This document shows positions 26,567 through 35,390 of a DNA stretch of 64,000 bases, piece by piece. The notes under the pieces are model-generated. The model had not been told where the DNA came from and searched no databases. It was given only the letters and a program-made list of their open reading frames with translations. Within the stretch, counting starts at the first letter, position 1. Each line of letters starts with the position of its first letter. This stretch comes from BP-191 sp035940575 (lineage in GTDB: Bacteria; Actinomycetota; Actinomycetes; BP-191), in contig DASZER010000061.1 of the NCBI GenBank assembly GCA_035940575.1, positions 1 to 64,000 of the forward strand, read 5' to 3'. Position numbers and translations under genes: made by a program.

Positions 26567-27630
26567 CGCACCCGTACGCCCCGGCGCACGACGGCCGCCG
26601 GCGACCGCAGCACCTCGGGGTCCTCGCGCGGGTCGGCGTCGTACGTCACCACGTCGGCAGGCGCCCCGTCCTCGATCCCGGGCGCGCCGAGGAACGCCCT
26701 CGCCGCCGTCGTCGCGGCGCGCAGCGCGTCGAGCGGGTCGAGGCCGTACGCCGCGAGCAGCGCCACCTCGCCCGCGATCGAGCCGTGCGGCGCGGTGTCG
26801 GTGCCGGCGAGCACCGTGACGCCGAGGCGTGCGGCGTGCGGCACCGCCTCGCGCATGTTCGCGACCCACGCGGCGTGCCGCTCGCGGGAGCGCTCGGGCG
26901 CGTCGGGCGCGGGCGGCGCCGTGACGGCGGACAGGGTGGGCGTCCACGCGACGCCGGTCGCGGCCATCGTGGCGAGCAGCGGCTCGTCGAGCATGCAGCC
27001 GTGCTCCACGGAGTCGGCGCCGCACGCGACGGCGTCGCGGCAGGCCTCGGCGGTGGTGGCGTGCACGGCGAGGCGCGCGCCGCCGGCGTGCGCGAGCTCC
27101 GCGACCTCGCGGAGCAGCGCGGCGTCGTAGTTGACGCGCATGCCGTCGCCGTGGCGCCAGTCGCCGACGACCTTGACCCACCGCACGCCGCTCGCGAGCT
27201 GCGCGGCGACCGTGCCCAGCAGCCGGTCGGGCGGCGTCGCGACGTGCAGCCCCTCGACCCAGCCGTTCTCGGGCCCGAGGAAGCGCCCCGCCTGGTCGAC
27301 GTCGGGGTCGTCGCCGGCCGGCCGCAACGGCTCGTCGCGGACGCGGCCGATGTCGCGTACGAGCAGCACGCCGGCGTCGCGCTGGGCGCGCAGGTTCGCG
27401 GACACGAGCGCGTCGCTCGCCGTGGCGAGGCCGGTCCCGCTCATGTCGATCGTGAGGTGCGCGTGCGCGTCGACCAGGCCGGGCAGGGCGTAGCGGCCCG
27501 GCAGCGGCTCCGCGCCGTCGACCGGCGACGACGTGAACGCGCCGCCCGCCACCCACACGTCCCGATCCTCGCCCCCGGGCAGTACGGTCGGAGGCAGCCG
27601 GAACGTCGTCACCCGAGGAGCCTCGCCCAT
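26563..27630 (-). CDS. Amidohydrolase, imidazolonepropionase-like
   Basis: A 355-residue metal-dependent hydrolase. VDAHAHL holds the HxH pair, WVKVVGD the possible bridging Lys, LAVHATT and SVEHGCM the next His residues, and AGTDTAPHG the catalytic Asp. The final strands (GIEDGAPADVVTYDADP) are the usual beta-sandwich end. The ATG at 27630 overlaps the dodecin ATG head to head in the palindrome CATG and has no ribosome binding site; GTG 27612 is an alternative start. Substrate unknown; related proteins split cyclic amides or prolidase-type bonds. Confidence 0.82.
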   Translation of the reverse strand: MGEAPRVTTFRLPPTVLPGGEDRDVWVAGGAFTSSPVDGAEPLPGRYALPGLVDAHAHLTIDMSGTGLATASDALVSANLRAQRDAGVLLVRDIGRVRDEPLRPAGDDPDVDQAGRFLGPENGWVEGLHVATPPDRLLGTVAAQLASGVRWVKVVGDWRHGDGMRVNYDAALLREVAELAHAGGARLAVHATTAEACRDAVACGADSVEHGCMLDEPLLATMAATGVAWTPTLSAVTAPPAPDAPERSRERHAAWVANMREAVPHAARLGVTVLAGTDTAPHGSIAGEVALLAAYGLDPLDALRAATTAARAFLGAPGIEDGAPADVVTYDADPREDPEVLRSPAAVVRRGVRVR

Positions 27631-27844
27631 GGCCGACCGCACGTACAAGAAGGTCGAGATCGTCGGCACGTCGCCGCAGGGCGTGGACCAGGCGATCCGC
27701 AACGGCCTCGCCCGCGCCTCGCGCACGCTGCGCAACGTCGACTGGTTCGAGGTCACGGAGATCCGCGGCCAGGTCGTGGACGGCACAGTGGCGCACACGC
27801 AGGTCACGATGAAGGTCGGCTTCCGGCTCGACGACGAGGACTGA
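27629..27844 (+). CDS. Dodecin, flavin-binding storage protein
   Basis: A 71-residue protein with the dodecin core: TYKKVEIVGTSPQGVDQAI, then RNVDWFEVTEIRGQV with the Trp that stacks on flavin, and VTMKVGFRLDD. Dodecins form hollow dodecamers that bind FMN or riboflavin. gaggag lies 8 nt upstream. The start shares CATG with the divergent amidohydrolase. A class V aminotransferase gene follows 6 nt downstream. Confidence 0.93.
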   Translation: MADRTYKKVEIVGTSPQGVDQAIRNGLARASRTLRNVDWFEVTEIRGQVVDGTVAHTQVTMKVGFRLDDED

Positions 27845-27850
27845 GCCGCG

Positions 27851-29521
27851 TTGTCGCTGCTGGACGAGATCCGCCGCGCCGTCATCGGCGACGACGAGGT
27901 GATGGACGGCCCGTACGGGCCGCGCCGCGTGACGTACGCCGACTACACCGCGAGCGGGCGCTCGCTCGCGTTCGTCGAGGACTTCGTCCGCGACGAGGTG
28001 CTGCCGCGCTACGCGAACACGCACACCGAGACCTCGGGCACGGGGCGGCAGACGACGCGGTTCCGCGAGGAGGCCCGCGCGATCATCGCGTCGGCAGTCG
28101 GGGCGCCGCGCGACGAGTACGCCGTGCTGTTCTGCGGCGCAGGCTCGACCGCGGCGATCGACAAGCTCGTGCACGTCCTCGGCCTGCGCATCCCCGCGGC
28201 CCTGGACGACCGCTACGGCTTCCGCGACGCGATCCCCGTGAGCGAGCGGCCCGTGGTGTTCATCGGGCCGTTCGAGCACCACTCGAACGAGCTGCCGTGG
28301 CGCGAGTCGATCGCCGACGTCGTCGTCATCCGCGAAACGCGCGACGGGCACGTCGACCTGGACGACCTGCGCGCGCGGCTCGAGGAGCACGCGGACCGCG
28401 CGCTGAGGATCGGGTCGTTCTCCGCCGCCTCCAACGTCACCGGCATCGTCACCGACACGCGCGCGGTCGCCGCCCTGCTGCACGAGCACGGGGCGCTGTC
28501 GTTCTGGGACTACGCGGCCGCGGGCCCGTACGTCGACGTCGACATGGGCGGCGACGGCCTCGACGCGATCTTCCTGTCGCCCCACAAGTTCATCGGCGGG
28601 CCCGGCACGCCGGGCGTGCTCGTCGCGCGGCGGTCGCTGTTCACCAACCGCGTGCCGGCCGTGCCGGGCGGCGGGACCGTGTCGTACGTCAACCCGTTGG
28701 AGCACCGCTACCTCGACGACGTCGAGCTGCGCGAGGAGGGCGGCACGCCGGCGATCGTGGACTCGATCAGGGCGGGGCTGGTGTTCCAGCTCAAGGAGGC
28801 CGTCGGCGTCGAGTGCATCCGCGAGGCGGAGGAGTCGTTCATCCGCCGCGCCGTTGAGTCGTGGCGGGCGAACCCGAACATCGAGATCCTCGGCAACCTC
28901 GACGCGGAGCGGCTGTCGATCGTGTCGTTCGTCGTGCGGCACGAGGGCTCGCGCTACCTGCACCACAACTTCGTGGTCGCGGTGCTCAACGACCTGTTCG
29001 GCATCCAGGCGCGCGGCGGCTGCTCGTGCGCGGGCCCGTACGGCCACCGGCTGCTCGGCATCGACCTCGAGCGCTCGCACGAGTTCGAGCGCGAGATCAC
29101 GCGCGGCTGCGAGGGCATCAAGCCCGGCTGGGTGCGCGTGAACTTCAACTACTTCATCACCGACACCGTCTTCGAGTACGTCCTCGACGCCGTGCACCTC
29201 GTCGCGTCCGAGGGGTGGAAGCTGCTGCCGCACTACGCGTTCGAGCCGCACACGGGGACGTGGCTGCACCGCGCCGGCGCGGCCGAGGCGCCGATGTCGC
29301 TGCACGACGTGTCGTACGACGGCGGCCGGTTCACCTACCCGAAGCGGCACCGCACCGAGCCCGAGTCCGCGCTCGCCGGGTACCTCGCCGAGGCCCGCCG
29401 CATCCTGGACGAGGCCGGCGCCGAGCACCCCGACTGCCCGGCGCCGGAGGGGCTCAGCGAGGACTTCGAGCACCTGCGCTGGTTCCCCCTCCCGGGTGAG
29501 GTCGTGCCGGGCGTACGGTGA
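27851..29521 (+). CDS. Class V aminotransferase / cysteine-desulfurase-like protein
   Basis: A 556-residue PLP enzyme, longer than IscS-type desulfurases (~400). The first ~400 residues have the class V fold: CGAGSTAAIDKL, FEHHSNELPWRES, SFWDYAAAGP, and the PLP lysine in FLSPHKFIGGPGTPGVL. GGCSCAGPYGH contains the Cys in the place of the desulfurase active-site Cys. The last ~100 residues are an extra domain ending near FEHLRWFPLPGE. TTG start, 6 nt after dodecin. Sulfur mobilisation or amino-acid cleavage is possible; the substrate is open. Confidence 0.84.
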   Translation: MSLLDEIRRAVIGDDEVMDGPYGPRRVTYADYTASGRSLAFVEDFVRDEVLPRYANTHTETSGTGRQTTRFREEARAIIASAVGAPRDEYAVLFCGAGSTAAIDKLVHVLGLRIPAALDDRYGFRDAIPVSERPVVFIGPFEHHSNELPWRESIADVVVIRETRDGHVDLDDLRARLEEHADRALRIGSFSAASNVTGIVTDTRAVAALLHEHGALSFWDYAAAGPYVDVDMGGDGLDAIFLSPHKFIGGPGTPGVLVARRSLFTNRVPAVPGGGTVSYVNPLEHRYLDDVELREEGGTPAIVDSIRAGLVFQLKEAVGVECIREAEESFIRRAVESWRANPNIEILGNLDAERLSIVSFVVRHEGSRYLHHNFVVAVLNDLFGIQARGGCSCAGPYGHRLLGIDLERSHEFEREITRGCEGIKPGWVRVNFNYFITDTVFEYVLDAVHLVASEGWKLLPHYAFEPHTGTWLHRAGAAEAPMSLHDVSYDGGRFTYPKRHRTEPESALAGYLAEARRILDEAGAEHPDCPAPEGLSEDFEHLRWFPLPGEVVPGVR

Positions 29522-29542
29522 CGCCGAACGAACCGGGGAGCC

Positions 29543-29731
29543 ATGGACGGCACGACCACGTACGAGCTCTCCGTCAGCCTGCTCGACGCGACGACGGATC
29601 CCGACCAGGCGCTGACGGTCCGGCAGAGCGGCACGCTGACGCCGGACGTCGCCGACCGCTCGGCTGCGCCTCGGAGGTCTGGCCGCGCCGACCTCGTCCT
29701 CGGCGAGGACGGGTCGATCGGCTCCTTGTAG
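29543..29731 (+). CDS. Short ORF, possibly the 5' piece of a broken gene
   Basis: A 62-codon frame starting at ATG with ggggag just before it: MDGTTTYELSVSLLDATTD looks like a real N terminus. It stops inside a hairpin. In the +1-shifted frame the downstream bases up to 29880 read LVSVLDLGAQETYLYVVQGT and so on, which also looks like true protein. One indel between ~29700 and 29790 would join the two into a protein of ~110 residues. So this is a frameshifted gene, or an assembly error, or two unrelated pieces. Family unknown. Confidence 0.4.
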   Translation: MDGTTTYELSVSLLDATTDPDQALTVRQSGTLTPDVADRSAAPRRSGRADLVLGEDGSIGSL

Positions 29732-29780
29732 GAGCCGGGCAGCGCCAGCACCCCGGTGACGGCGGCGCGAGGGCTCCTAC
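29720..29780 (+). promoter_or_regulatory. Mutually exclusive hairpins around a stop codon
   Basis: ggctcc (29720-29725) pairs with ggagcc (29731-29736), and the overlapping gtaggagcc (29728-29736) pairs perfectly with ggctcctac (29772-29780). The two pairings cannot coexist, as in an attenuator. It may equally be a small inverted duplication that broke the gene. Confidence 0.35.
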
Positions 29781-29924
29781 GTCGGGGGGGCTGGTCAGCG
29801 TCCTGGACCTCGGGGCACAGGAGACGTACCTGTACGTCGTGCAGGGCACCACGCCGCGGATGGGCGCCCCGCCCGCCTGACGCGCCGACGTGTGGCGCGG
29901 CCGAGCGCGGGCACCGACAACGCC

Positions 29925-30839
29925 ATGAGGCTGCGTTACCAAGTCGACCGCCTGGAGCGGTCGCCGAGGATCGACCCGCTCGTCGGGCTGCTCGACGCGT
30001 TCTGGGGCCGCGTGCTGCCGAAGGGCAGGGCGCGCGACGCGCTGCACGGCACGTGGCTCGGCCACCCGCTGCACCCCGTCCTCACGGACGTGCCGATCGG
30101 CGCGTGGTGGAGCGCGTTGCTGCTCGACGTCCTCGGCGGCGACCGTACTGCGGTCGCGGCCAGGCGGCTCGTCGGCGCGGGCGTGCTGGCGGCGGTCCCG
30201 ACCGCCGTCACCGGCGCCACCGACTGGACGAGCCTCGGCACGTTGGAGCGGCCGCGGCGCGTCGGCGCGGTGCACGCCGTCGCCAACGGCACCGCCACCG
30301 TCCTCTACACCGCCTCGTGGCTCGCGCGCCGCAAGGGCGACCACGCGAAGGGGCGCGCGCTCGGCTTCGCGGGCGCGGCGTTCCTCAACGCCGGCGGGTA
30401 CCTCGGCGGGCACCTCGCGTACCGCAACGCCGTCGGCGTCGACCACACCGCCGGCGAGAGCCAGGTCGGCGAGTGGACCGACGTCGGCAACCTGCGCGAG
30501 CTGCCGATGCGCCAGGCCGTACGCCGCCGCGTCGGCGACGCCGACGTGCTGCTCTACCGGATCGGCTCCACGGTCCGCGCCATCTCCGCGACCTGCTCGC
30601 ACATGGGCGGCCCGCTGGAGGAGGGCACGATCGCGGAGGACTGCGTGACGTGCCCGTGGCACGGCTCGACGTTCGACCTCACCGACGGCGGCGTCGTACG
30701 CGGCCCCGCCACCGCGCCGCAGCCGGCGTACGAGGTGCGCGTCGTCGGCCGCACCGTGCAGGTCCGCCGCGAGCCGCGGCCGTCGCGCGAGGCGCTCGCC
30801 GGCGCCGACGGCGTGACCGTCGGTGACGCCGCTCGTTAG
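29925..30839 (+). CDS. Rieske [2Fe-2S] protein with DUF2231 membrane domain
   Basis: A 304-residue protein. Residues ~1-180 are a DUF2231-type membrane region (GHPLHPVLTDVPIGAWW is its typical signature) with about four helices; residues ~200-290 form a Rieske domain with cluster ligands in CSHMGG (Cys, His) and CPWHGS (Cys, His). It is likely a membrane electron-transfer protein on the cytoplasmic side. I chose ATG 29925, where the homology starts; GTG 29892 is possible. Confidence 0.88.
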   Translation: MRLRYQVDRLERSPRIDPLVGLLDAFWGRVLPKGRARDALHGTWLGHPLHPVLTDVPIGAWWSALLLDVLGGDRTAVAARRLVGAGVLAAVPTAVTGATDWTSLGTLERPRRVGAVHAVANGTATVLYTASWLARRKGDHAKGRALGFAGAAFLNAGGYLGGHLAYRNAVGVDHTAGESQVGEWTDVGNLRELPMRQAVRRRVGDADVLLYRIGSTVRAISATCSHMGGPLEEGTIAEDCVTCPWHGSTFDLTDGGVVRGPATAPQPAYEVRVVGRTVQVRREPRPSREALAGADGVTVGDAAR

Positions 30840-30871
30840 CAGGGAGCCCGGCACCAGGAAGGGATCCCCCG

Positions 30872-31168
30872 ATGTTGACCGCGATCGTGCTCCGCGACGA
30901 CGAGCTCGCGACGTTGTCGCGCAGCGAGACGCTCGCTCTGGACTACCTGCTCCACGAGCGTCTCTCGGAGATCGCGCGGGGCCGGCGTTCGGGCGACTCG
31001 GCGCTGCTGCTGGCCATCAAGGCGGCCGACTACCTCGCCCCGCTGCTCGACGAGCTCGGCGACGACGGGACGTACGACCTCCTGGACGCGGTCGCCGCGA
31101 GTGACCTCGGCTGCGCCGCCCTCGACCGCGCCAGGGCCGTCGCCGCGCTCACCGCCAACGCGGCGTAA
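30872..31168 (+). CDS. Small protein of unknown function
   Basis: A 98-residue acidic, helical protein: DELATLSRSETLALDYLLHE and LDELGDDGTYDLLDAVAASD. aggaaggg lies ~8 nt before the ATG. It has one Cys and no membrane segment. Near the end of the Rieske gene (32 nt), so possibly co-transcribed. Not recognised. Confidence 0.6.
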   Translation: MLTAIVLRDDELATLSRSETLALDYLLHERLSEIARGRRSGDSALLLAIKAADYLAPLLDELGDDGTYDLLDAVAASDLGCAALDRARAVAALTANAA

Positions 31169-31216
31169 GCACTTTGTGACGCATAGGTATCGAATGCCCG
31201 GGGCAGCGACCCCCGT

Positions 31217-31375
31217 ATGAGCGAGCAAGAGATGGCGGAACGCCGCCGCCGCCGCGAGGAGCTGCTCCAGCAGCGCGCCGCGATGGCCTCCTGGCGCGAC
31301 CGCCTCCTCGCCCGCCGCACCAAGTACCTCAAGGCCCGCCAGGACCTCGCGCACCGGCTCAGCCAGCAGGGCTGA
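31217..31375 (+). CDS. Small basic helical protein
   Basis: A 52-codon frame, MSEQEMAERRRRREELLQQR and on to KARQDLAHRLSQQG, almost wholly predicted helix and strongly basic in the middle. No good ribosome binding site. Its last 17 nt overlap the convergent metallo-hydrolase gene. The codon pattern (G/C third positions) fits a real gene, but it is short and unknown. Confidence 0.5.
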   Translation: MSEQEMAERRRRREELLQQRAAMASWRDRLLARRTKYLKARQDLAHRLSQQG

Positions 31376-32372
31376 CGAGCCGGTACGACGCCGGCCACGC
31401 CCCGGGGACGCGTTCGGCCAGGCCCCGCGTCTCCAGGTGCCGCAGGTGCGCCAGCGCCTCGCCGAGCGCGACCCTCTTCATGAACGGCGCGATGTCGTCC
31501 CAGCGACGGTTCCACGCCATGGACGCCGCGATGTCCCACGTCGTCAGCGGCCCGGCTGCCAGCGACGCGCGGATCTCCGCGAGGCGCTCCTCGTGGTGCG
31601 CGGCGAGCTCGTCGAGGCGTTCGGCCATCGCCGTGAACCGCCCGACGTGCGCGGGCAGCACCTCGGTGACGTTCTCCGTCGCCACCTTCCGCAACGACGC
31701 CAGGTAGTCGCCGAGCGGGTCGTTGCCCGACTCCTCGTCGTACAGGCCGATGTGCGGGCTGATCCTCGGCATCACGTGGTCGCCGGCGAGCAGCAGCCCG
31801 TCGACCGCGAAGCACGTGTGGCCCGGCGAGTGGCCCGGCGTCCAGATCGCGCGGACCTCCCAGCCGGGCACGTCCACCCAGTCGCCGTCGGCGAACAGCC
31901 GCGTCGGCAGTGCCGGCAGCTCGCGGCGGTGCGGCGCGATGCCGGTGAAGTCCGGCAGCTCCGCCAGCACCTCCTCGGGCGCGCCGGCCGAGAGCATCAC
32001 CGCCGCCGTCTCCAGCAGCCACGTCTCGGCCGTGTCCCGCCAGCGCGAGACGACCCACGCGTCCTCCGGGTGCATCGCGAGCCACGCGCCCGACGCCTCG
32101 CGCACCTTGCCCGACAGGCCGTGGTGGTCGGGGTGGACGTGCGTGACGAGGACGCCGTAGACGTCCGCGACGTCGTGCCCCGTCTCCGCTACGCCGTCCT
32201 CGAGCGCCGCCCACGCGCGCGGGTCGTCCCACCCCGTGTCCACGAGGACGGGGCCCGACGCCGTCTCGAACAGGTAGACGAGCGTGTACCCGAGCGGGTT
32301 GTCGGGGATGACGACGGGCACCGACCACAGGCCGTCGCGCAGCCGCTCGACGGGCGGCGGGGGGAGCGGCAT
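31359..32372 (-). CDS. Metallo-beta-lactamase-fold hydrolase
   Basis: A 337-residue protein. THVHPDHHG is the HxHxDH zinc motif; further ligands are in PGHSPGHTCF (His), LLAGDHVMP (Asp) and VLPAHVGR (His). After ~230 residues comes a helical domain ending with DIAPFMKRVALGEALAHLRHL, a winged-helix-like tail typical of the LACTB2/glyoxalase-like group. Its ATG directly abuts the htpX stop codon, so it is the third gene of the lemA-htpX operon. The thioester or lactone substrate is unknown. Confidence 0.86.
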   Translation of the reverse strand: MPLPPPPVERLRDGLWSVPVVIPDNPLGYTLVYLFETASGPVLVDTGWDDPRAWAALEDGVAETGHDVADVYGVLVTHVHPDHHGLSGKVREASGAWLAMHPEDAWVVSRWRDTAETWLLETAAVMLSAGAPEEVLAELPDFTGIAPHRRELPALPTRLFADGDWVDVPGWEVRAIWTPGHSPGHTCFAVDGLLLAGDHVMPRISPHIGLYDEESGNDPLGDYLASLRKVATENVTEVLPAHVGRFTAMAERLDELAAHHEERLAEIRASLAAGPLTTWDIAASMAWNRRWDDIAPFMKRVALGEALAHLRHLETRGLAERVPGAWPASYRLVSPAG

Positions 32373-33311
32373 CTACGGCGCCGCCGGGGCCGCGGGCGGC
32401 GCCCCTGGCCCTGCCGACTCCAGCGCGCGCAGCGCCGCGATCCGCTCGGACAGCGGCGGGTGCGTGTCGAACAGGCCGTTGAGCCACGAGCCGTTGGCCT
32501 CGCGCTCCAGCGGGCTCTCGATCCACAGGTGGGCGGTCGCGTGCGAGGTGTGCGAGACGACGGTCGAGTCGGCGAGCAGCTTCTCGAGCGCGCTGCGCAG
32601 GCCCGTGGGGTTGCGGGTCAGCGCGACCGCCGACGCGTCCGCCAGCGCCTCGCGCTTGCGCGACACCGCCGCCTGGATCAGCGCGGCGCCGAGCGGCGCG
32701 AGGACGAGCGCGACGACGCCGAGCACCATGAGCAGCGCGGCCGCGCCGCCGTCGTTGTCCCTCCGCCGCGACCTGCCCCCGAAGAACGAGAACCGCCAGA
32801 ACAGGTCGCACAGCACGACGATCGCGCCGCACACCGCGACGACCAGCGTCGTGACGCGGGTGTCGCGGTTGAGGACGTGCGCCATCTCGTGGCCGACGAC
32901 GCCCTGCAGCTCGTCGCGGTCGAGGCGTTCGAGCAGCCCTGTCGTCACCGCGATGACCGCGTGCTCGGGGTCGCGGCCCGTGGCGAACGCGTTCGGCGCC
33001 GGGTCGCGCACGACGGCGACCCTCGGCATCGGCAGGCCGGCCGCGATCGCCATCTCCGAGACGACGTTGTGGAGCTGCGGTGCCTGCTCCGGCGTGACCT
33101 GGCGCGCGCCCGCGATCGACAGCGCGAGCGTGTCGGAGAAGTAGTACGACGAGACCGTCCCGACGCTCGCGATGCCGAGCGCGACGACGAGCCCCACGGG
33201 GCCGCCGCCGACGTAGAGGTTGAACGCCTCCGCGACGAGCAGCAGCAGGACGAACGCCGTCGTGACCAGGTACCACGAGCGCCTGCGGTTGCGGGCGATC
33301 TCGTCGTACAC
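32373..33311 (-). CDS. htpX: HtpX-like membrane zinc metalloprotease (M48)
   Basis: A 312-residue integral membrane protease for quality control of membrane proteins. Two N-terminal helices (VTTAFVLLLLVAEAFNL), the catalytic HEMAH at about residue 140 with the third ligand Glu in KREALADASAV, and two further helices between. PNAFATGRDPEHAVIAVT is conserved in the family. GTG start, 10 nt after lemA. A Pro/Ala tail follows the HPPLSERIAAL block that is typical of actinobacterial HtpX. Confidence 0.93.
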   Translation of the reverse strand: MYDEIARNRRRSWYLVTTAFVLLLLVAEAFNLYVGGGPVGLVVALGIASVGTVSSYYFSDTLALSIAGARQVTPEQAPQLHNVVSEMAIAAGLPMPRVAVVRDPAPNAFATGRDPEHAVIAVTTGLLERLDRDELQGVVGHEMAHVLNRDTRVTTLVVAVCGAIVVLCDLFWRFSFFGGRSRRRDNDGGAAALLMVLGVVALVLAPLGAALIQAAVSRKREALADASAVALTRNPTGLRSALEKLLADSTVVSHTSHATAHLWIESPLEREANGSWLNGLFDTHPPLSERIAALRALESAGPGAPPAAPAAP

Positions 33312-33321
33312 GGGCTACCTC

Positions 33322-33885
33322 TTAGAACTGCACCTGGACCGGGTTGCGGGACGGGTCCGTCGGGTCGAGCTCGAAGTAGTCGCGCTTGGTGACGTTCGCG
33401 ATCGGCGCGACGAGCGACGTGGGGATCGTCTCGACGGCCGTGTTGTTCTGGCGCACGGTGTCGTTGTAGTGCTGGCGCGCGAACGAGATCTTGTTCTCGG
33501 TCGTCGTCAGCTCCTCCTGGAGCTGCGCGAAGTTCTGGTTCGCCTTGAGGTCGGGGTACGCCTCGGCGACCGCGAGCAGCCCGCGCAGCGCGTTGGTCAG
33601 CGCGCCCTCGGCCTGCCCGATGGCGGCCGGCGACGCGCCCTGCGCGTTGAGGGACTGCGCCGCGCCGCGCGCGGCGACGACCGCTTCGAGGGTCGCCCGC
33701 TCGTGCGCGGCGTAGCCCTTCACGGTCTCGACGAGGTTCGGGATGAGGTCGTAGCGCCGGCGGAGCTGGACGTCGATCTGCGCCCACGCCTCGTCGACCC
33801 TGTTACGCAGCCGGACGAGCTTGTTGTAGAGCGTGACGAAGATCAGGACGAGCAGGACGACGACCCCGAGCACGATCCAGAGCAC
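33322..33885 (-). CDS. lemA: LemA-family membrane protein
   Basis: A 187-residue protein with one N-terminal membrane helix (LWIVLGVVVLLVLIFVTLYN) and a four-helix cytoplasmic or external part: RNRVDEAWAQIDVQLRRRYDLIPNL is the LemA signature, and RQHYNDTVRQNNTAVETIP the second. It precedes htpX, a common gene pair. GTG start with gggagggg ~7 nt upstream. The role is unknown; the linkage suggests a partner of the protease. Confidence 0.93.
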   Translation of the reverse strand: MLWIVLGVVVLLVLIFVTLYNKLVRLRNRVDEAWAQIDVQLRRRYDLIPNLVETVKGYAAHERATLEAVVAARGAAQSLNAQGASPAAIGQAEGALTNALRGLLAVAEAYPDLKANQNFAQLQEELTTTENKISFARQHYNDTVRQNNTAVETIPTSLVAPIANVTKRDYFELDPTDPSRNPVQVQF

Positions 33886-33902
33886 GGTTGTTCCCCTCCC
33901 GG

Positions 33903-34721
33903 ATGTGGTTGCCTACGCGCATCGTGGACCACGAACGGCTTCAAGACCACATTCCGGGCGACGGCGTCGGGCTGCACGTCGAGGCGTACGGCTCCGGCGC
34001 GCCCGTCACGGTGTTCGCCGCGGGGCTCGGCGGGACCATCCCCGAGACCCGCACGCTGGCCTCCGGGGTGCCGGGGACGCGGGTGTTCTTCGACTTCCGG
34101 GGGCACGGCGCGTCGGGCGTCCCGGCCAACGGAGACTGGTCGTACGACGCGCTGTCGCGCGACCTGCGCTCCGTCGCCGACGCGGCCGGGGCGGCGTACG
34201 CCGTCGGCATGTCGATGGGCGCCGCCGCGATCCTCGGCGTCCTCGCGTCGGACCCGGGGCGCTTCGAGCGGTGCGTGCTGTTCCTCCCCGCGATCCTCGA
34301 CAGGCCGCGCGACGACGTCGCGGTGACGCGGCTCGGCCGGCTCGCCGCGCGCATCGACGCGGGCGAGCGCGGGGCCGTCGAGGAGCTGCTGGCCGCCGAG
34401 CTGCCGCCGCCGGTCAGGTCGTCGCCGGAGGCGGCTGCGTACGTGCGGTCCCGCGCGGAGACGTTGAGCGGCCCCGGCGTCGCCGGGCTCGTCCGGGCGC
34501 TCGTGACGTCGCGGCCCGTGCGCGACCGGGTGCTCCTGTCGGCCGTCGCGGCGCCGTGCCTCGTCATCGGGCAGGAGGGCGACGACGTGCACCCCGCGCA
34601 GGTCGCGCGCGAGATCGCGGCGGCGCTGCCGAACGCGCGGCTGCACGTCTTCGACGCCCCCGGCGGCCTGTGGGCGCACCGGCGCGCGCTGCGGTCGCTG
34701 GTCGGCGACTTCCTCTCGTAA
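33903..34721 (+). CDS. Alpha/beta hydrolase
   Basis: A ~272-residue serine hydrolase fold. VTVFAAGLGGTIPE is the oxyanion strand, VFFDFRGHGASG follows, and the nucleophile elbow is AVGMSMGAA (Ser). The acid is in IGQEGDDVHP and the His in GGLWAHRR. All three are kept. Start is uncertain: ATG 33903 was used, GTG 33924 is possible; homology begins near residue 15. Divergent from lemA by 17 bp. Substrate unknown. Confidence 0.83.
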   Translation: MWLPTRIVDHERLQDHIPGDGVGLHVEAYGSGAPVTVFAAGLGGTIPETRTLASGVPGTRVFFDFRGHGASGVPANGDWSYDALSRDLRSVADAAGAAYAVGMSMGAAAILGVLASDPGRFERCVLFLPAILDRPRDDVAVTRLGRLAARIDAGERGAVEELLAAELPPPVRSSPEAAAYVRSRAETLSGPGVAGLVRALVTSRPVRDRVLLSAVAAPCLVIGQEGDDVHPAQVAREIAAALPNARLHVFDAPGGLWAHRRALRSLVGDFLS

Positions 34722-34763
34722 ACGGGTGGCGCGGGCGCGGCGGCGCGCGGGACCCTCGCCGCC

Positions 34764-35390
34764 ATGGCGACCGCGCTCTGGACGGGGACGGCACTCGGCT
34801 TCGTCGTCGCGGCGCAGGTCGGGCCGATCTGGCTGCTGTGCGCGCGGACGACGCTGCGTGTCGGGTTCGCGAGCGGCTTCGCGATCGGCGCGGGCGCGGC
34901 GTTCGTGGACCTCTGCTACGCCGCCCTCGGCGCGGCGGGCGTGGCGCCGTTGCTGACCGTCCGCGAGCTGCGGATCGCGCTGGGCCTCGCCGGCGGCGTC
35001 GTGCTCGTGGTGCTCGGCGCGAGGACCTTGCGGACGGCGTTGCGCGTCCGGCTGGGCGCGGAGCTGCCGGAGGAGACCGTGTCGCCGCGGGCGGCGTTGC
35101 GGACGGGTCTCGTCGCCACCGCCTCCAACCCGCTCACGATCGCCTCCTGGGCCGCCGTCTTCGGCGCGGCGTCGGCGGGCGGCGCCTCGCGCGGCGCGGC
35201 CGGCGCGGCGTCGCTGGTGCTCGGGGTCGGCATCGGCTCGCTCGCCTGGCACGCGCTGCTCGTCGCGGCCATGCGGCTGCTGCGCAGGCGGGTCGGCGAC
35301 CGTACGCTGCGCGCCGTCGACGGCGTGGCGGGCGGGGCGCTCGTCCTCGGCGGCCTGACCCTGGGCGCCAGATCGCTGCGCAACGCCTAG
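34764..35390 (+). CDS. LysE-family exporter
   Basis: A 208-residue membrane protein with six helices. The N-terminal signature GFVVAAQVGPIWLLCARTTLRVG and TASNPLTIASWAAVFGA (the Asn-Pro motif) define the LysE/RhtB family, which exports amino acids or related compounds. An LysE gene also lies next to mshA and gpm1 in Mycobacterium (Rv0488), but here it is ~17 kb away. Its TAG stop doubles as part of the next gene's -10 box. Confidence 0.85.
   Translation: MATALWTGTALGFVVAAQVGPIWLLCARTTLRVGFASGFAIGAGAAFVDLCYAALGAAGVAPLLTVRELRIALGLAGGVVLVVLGARTLRTALRVRLGAELPEETVSPRAALRTGLVATASNPLTIASWAAVFGAASAGGASRGAAGAASLVLGVGIGSLAWHALLVAAMRLLRRRVGDRTLRAVDGVAGGALVLGGLTLGARSLRNA

Noticed and set aside
25949..29473. 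An 1174-codon minus-strand open frame
   Set aside because: It is the antisense shadow of the aldo/keto reductase, amidohydrolase region and aminotransferase; codon bias and composition match a shadow, not a protein.
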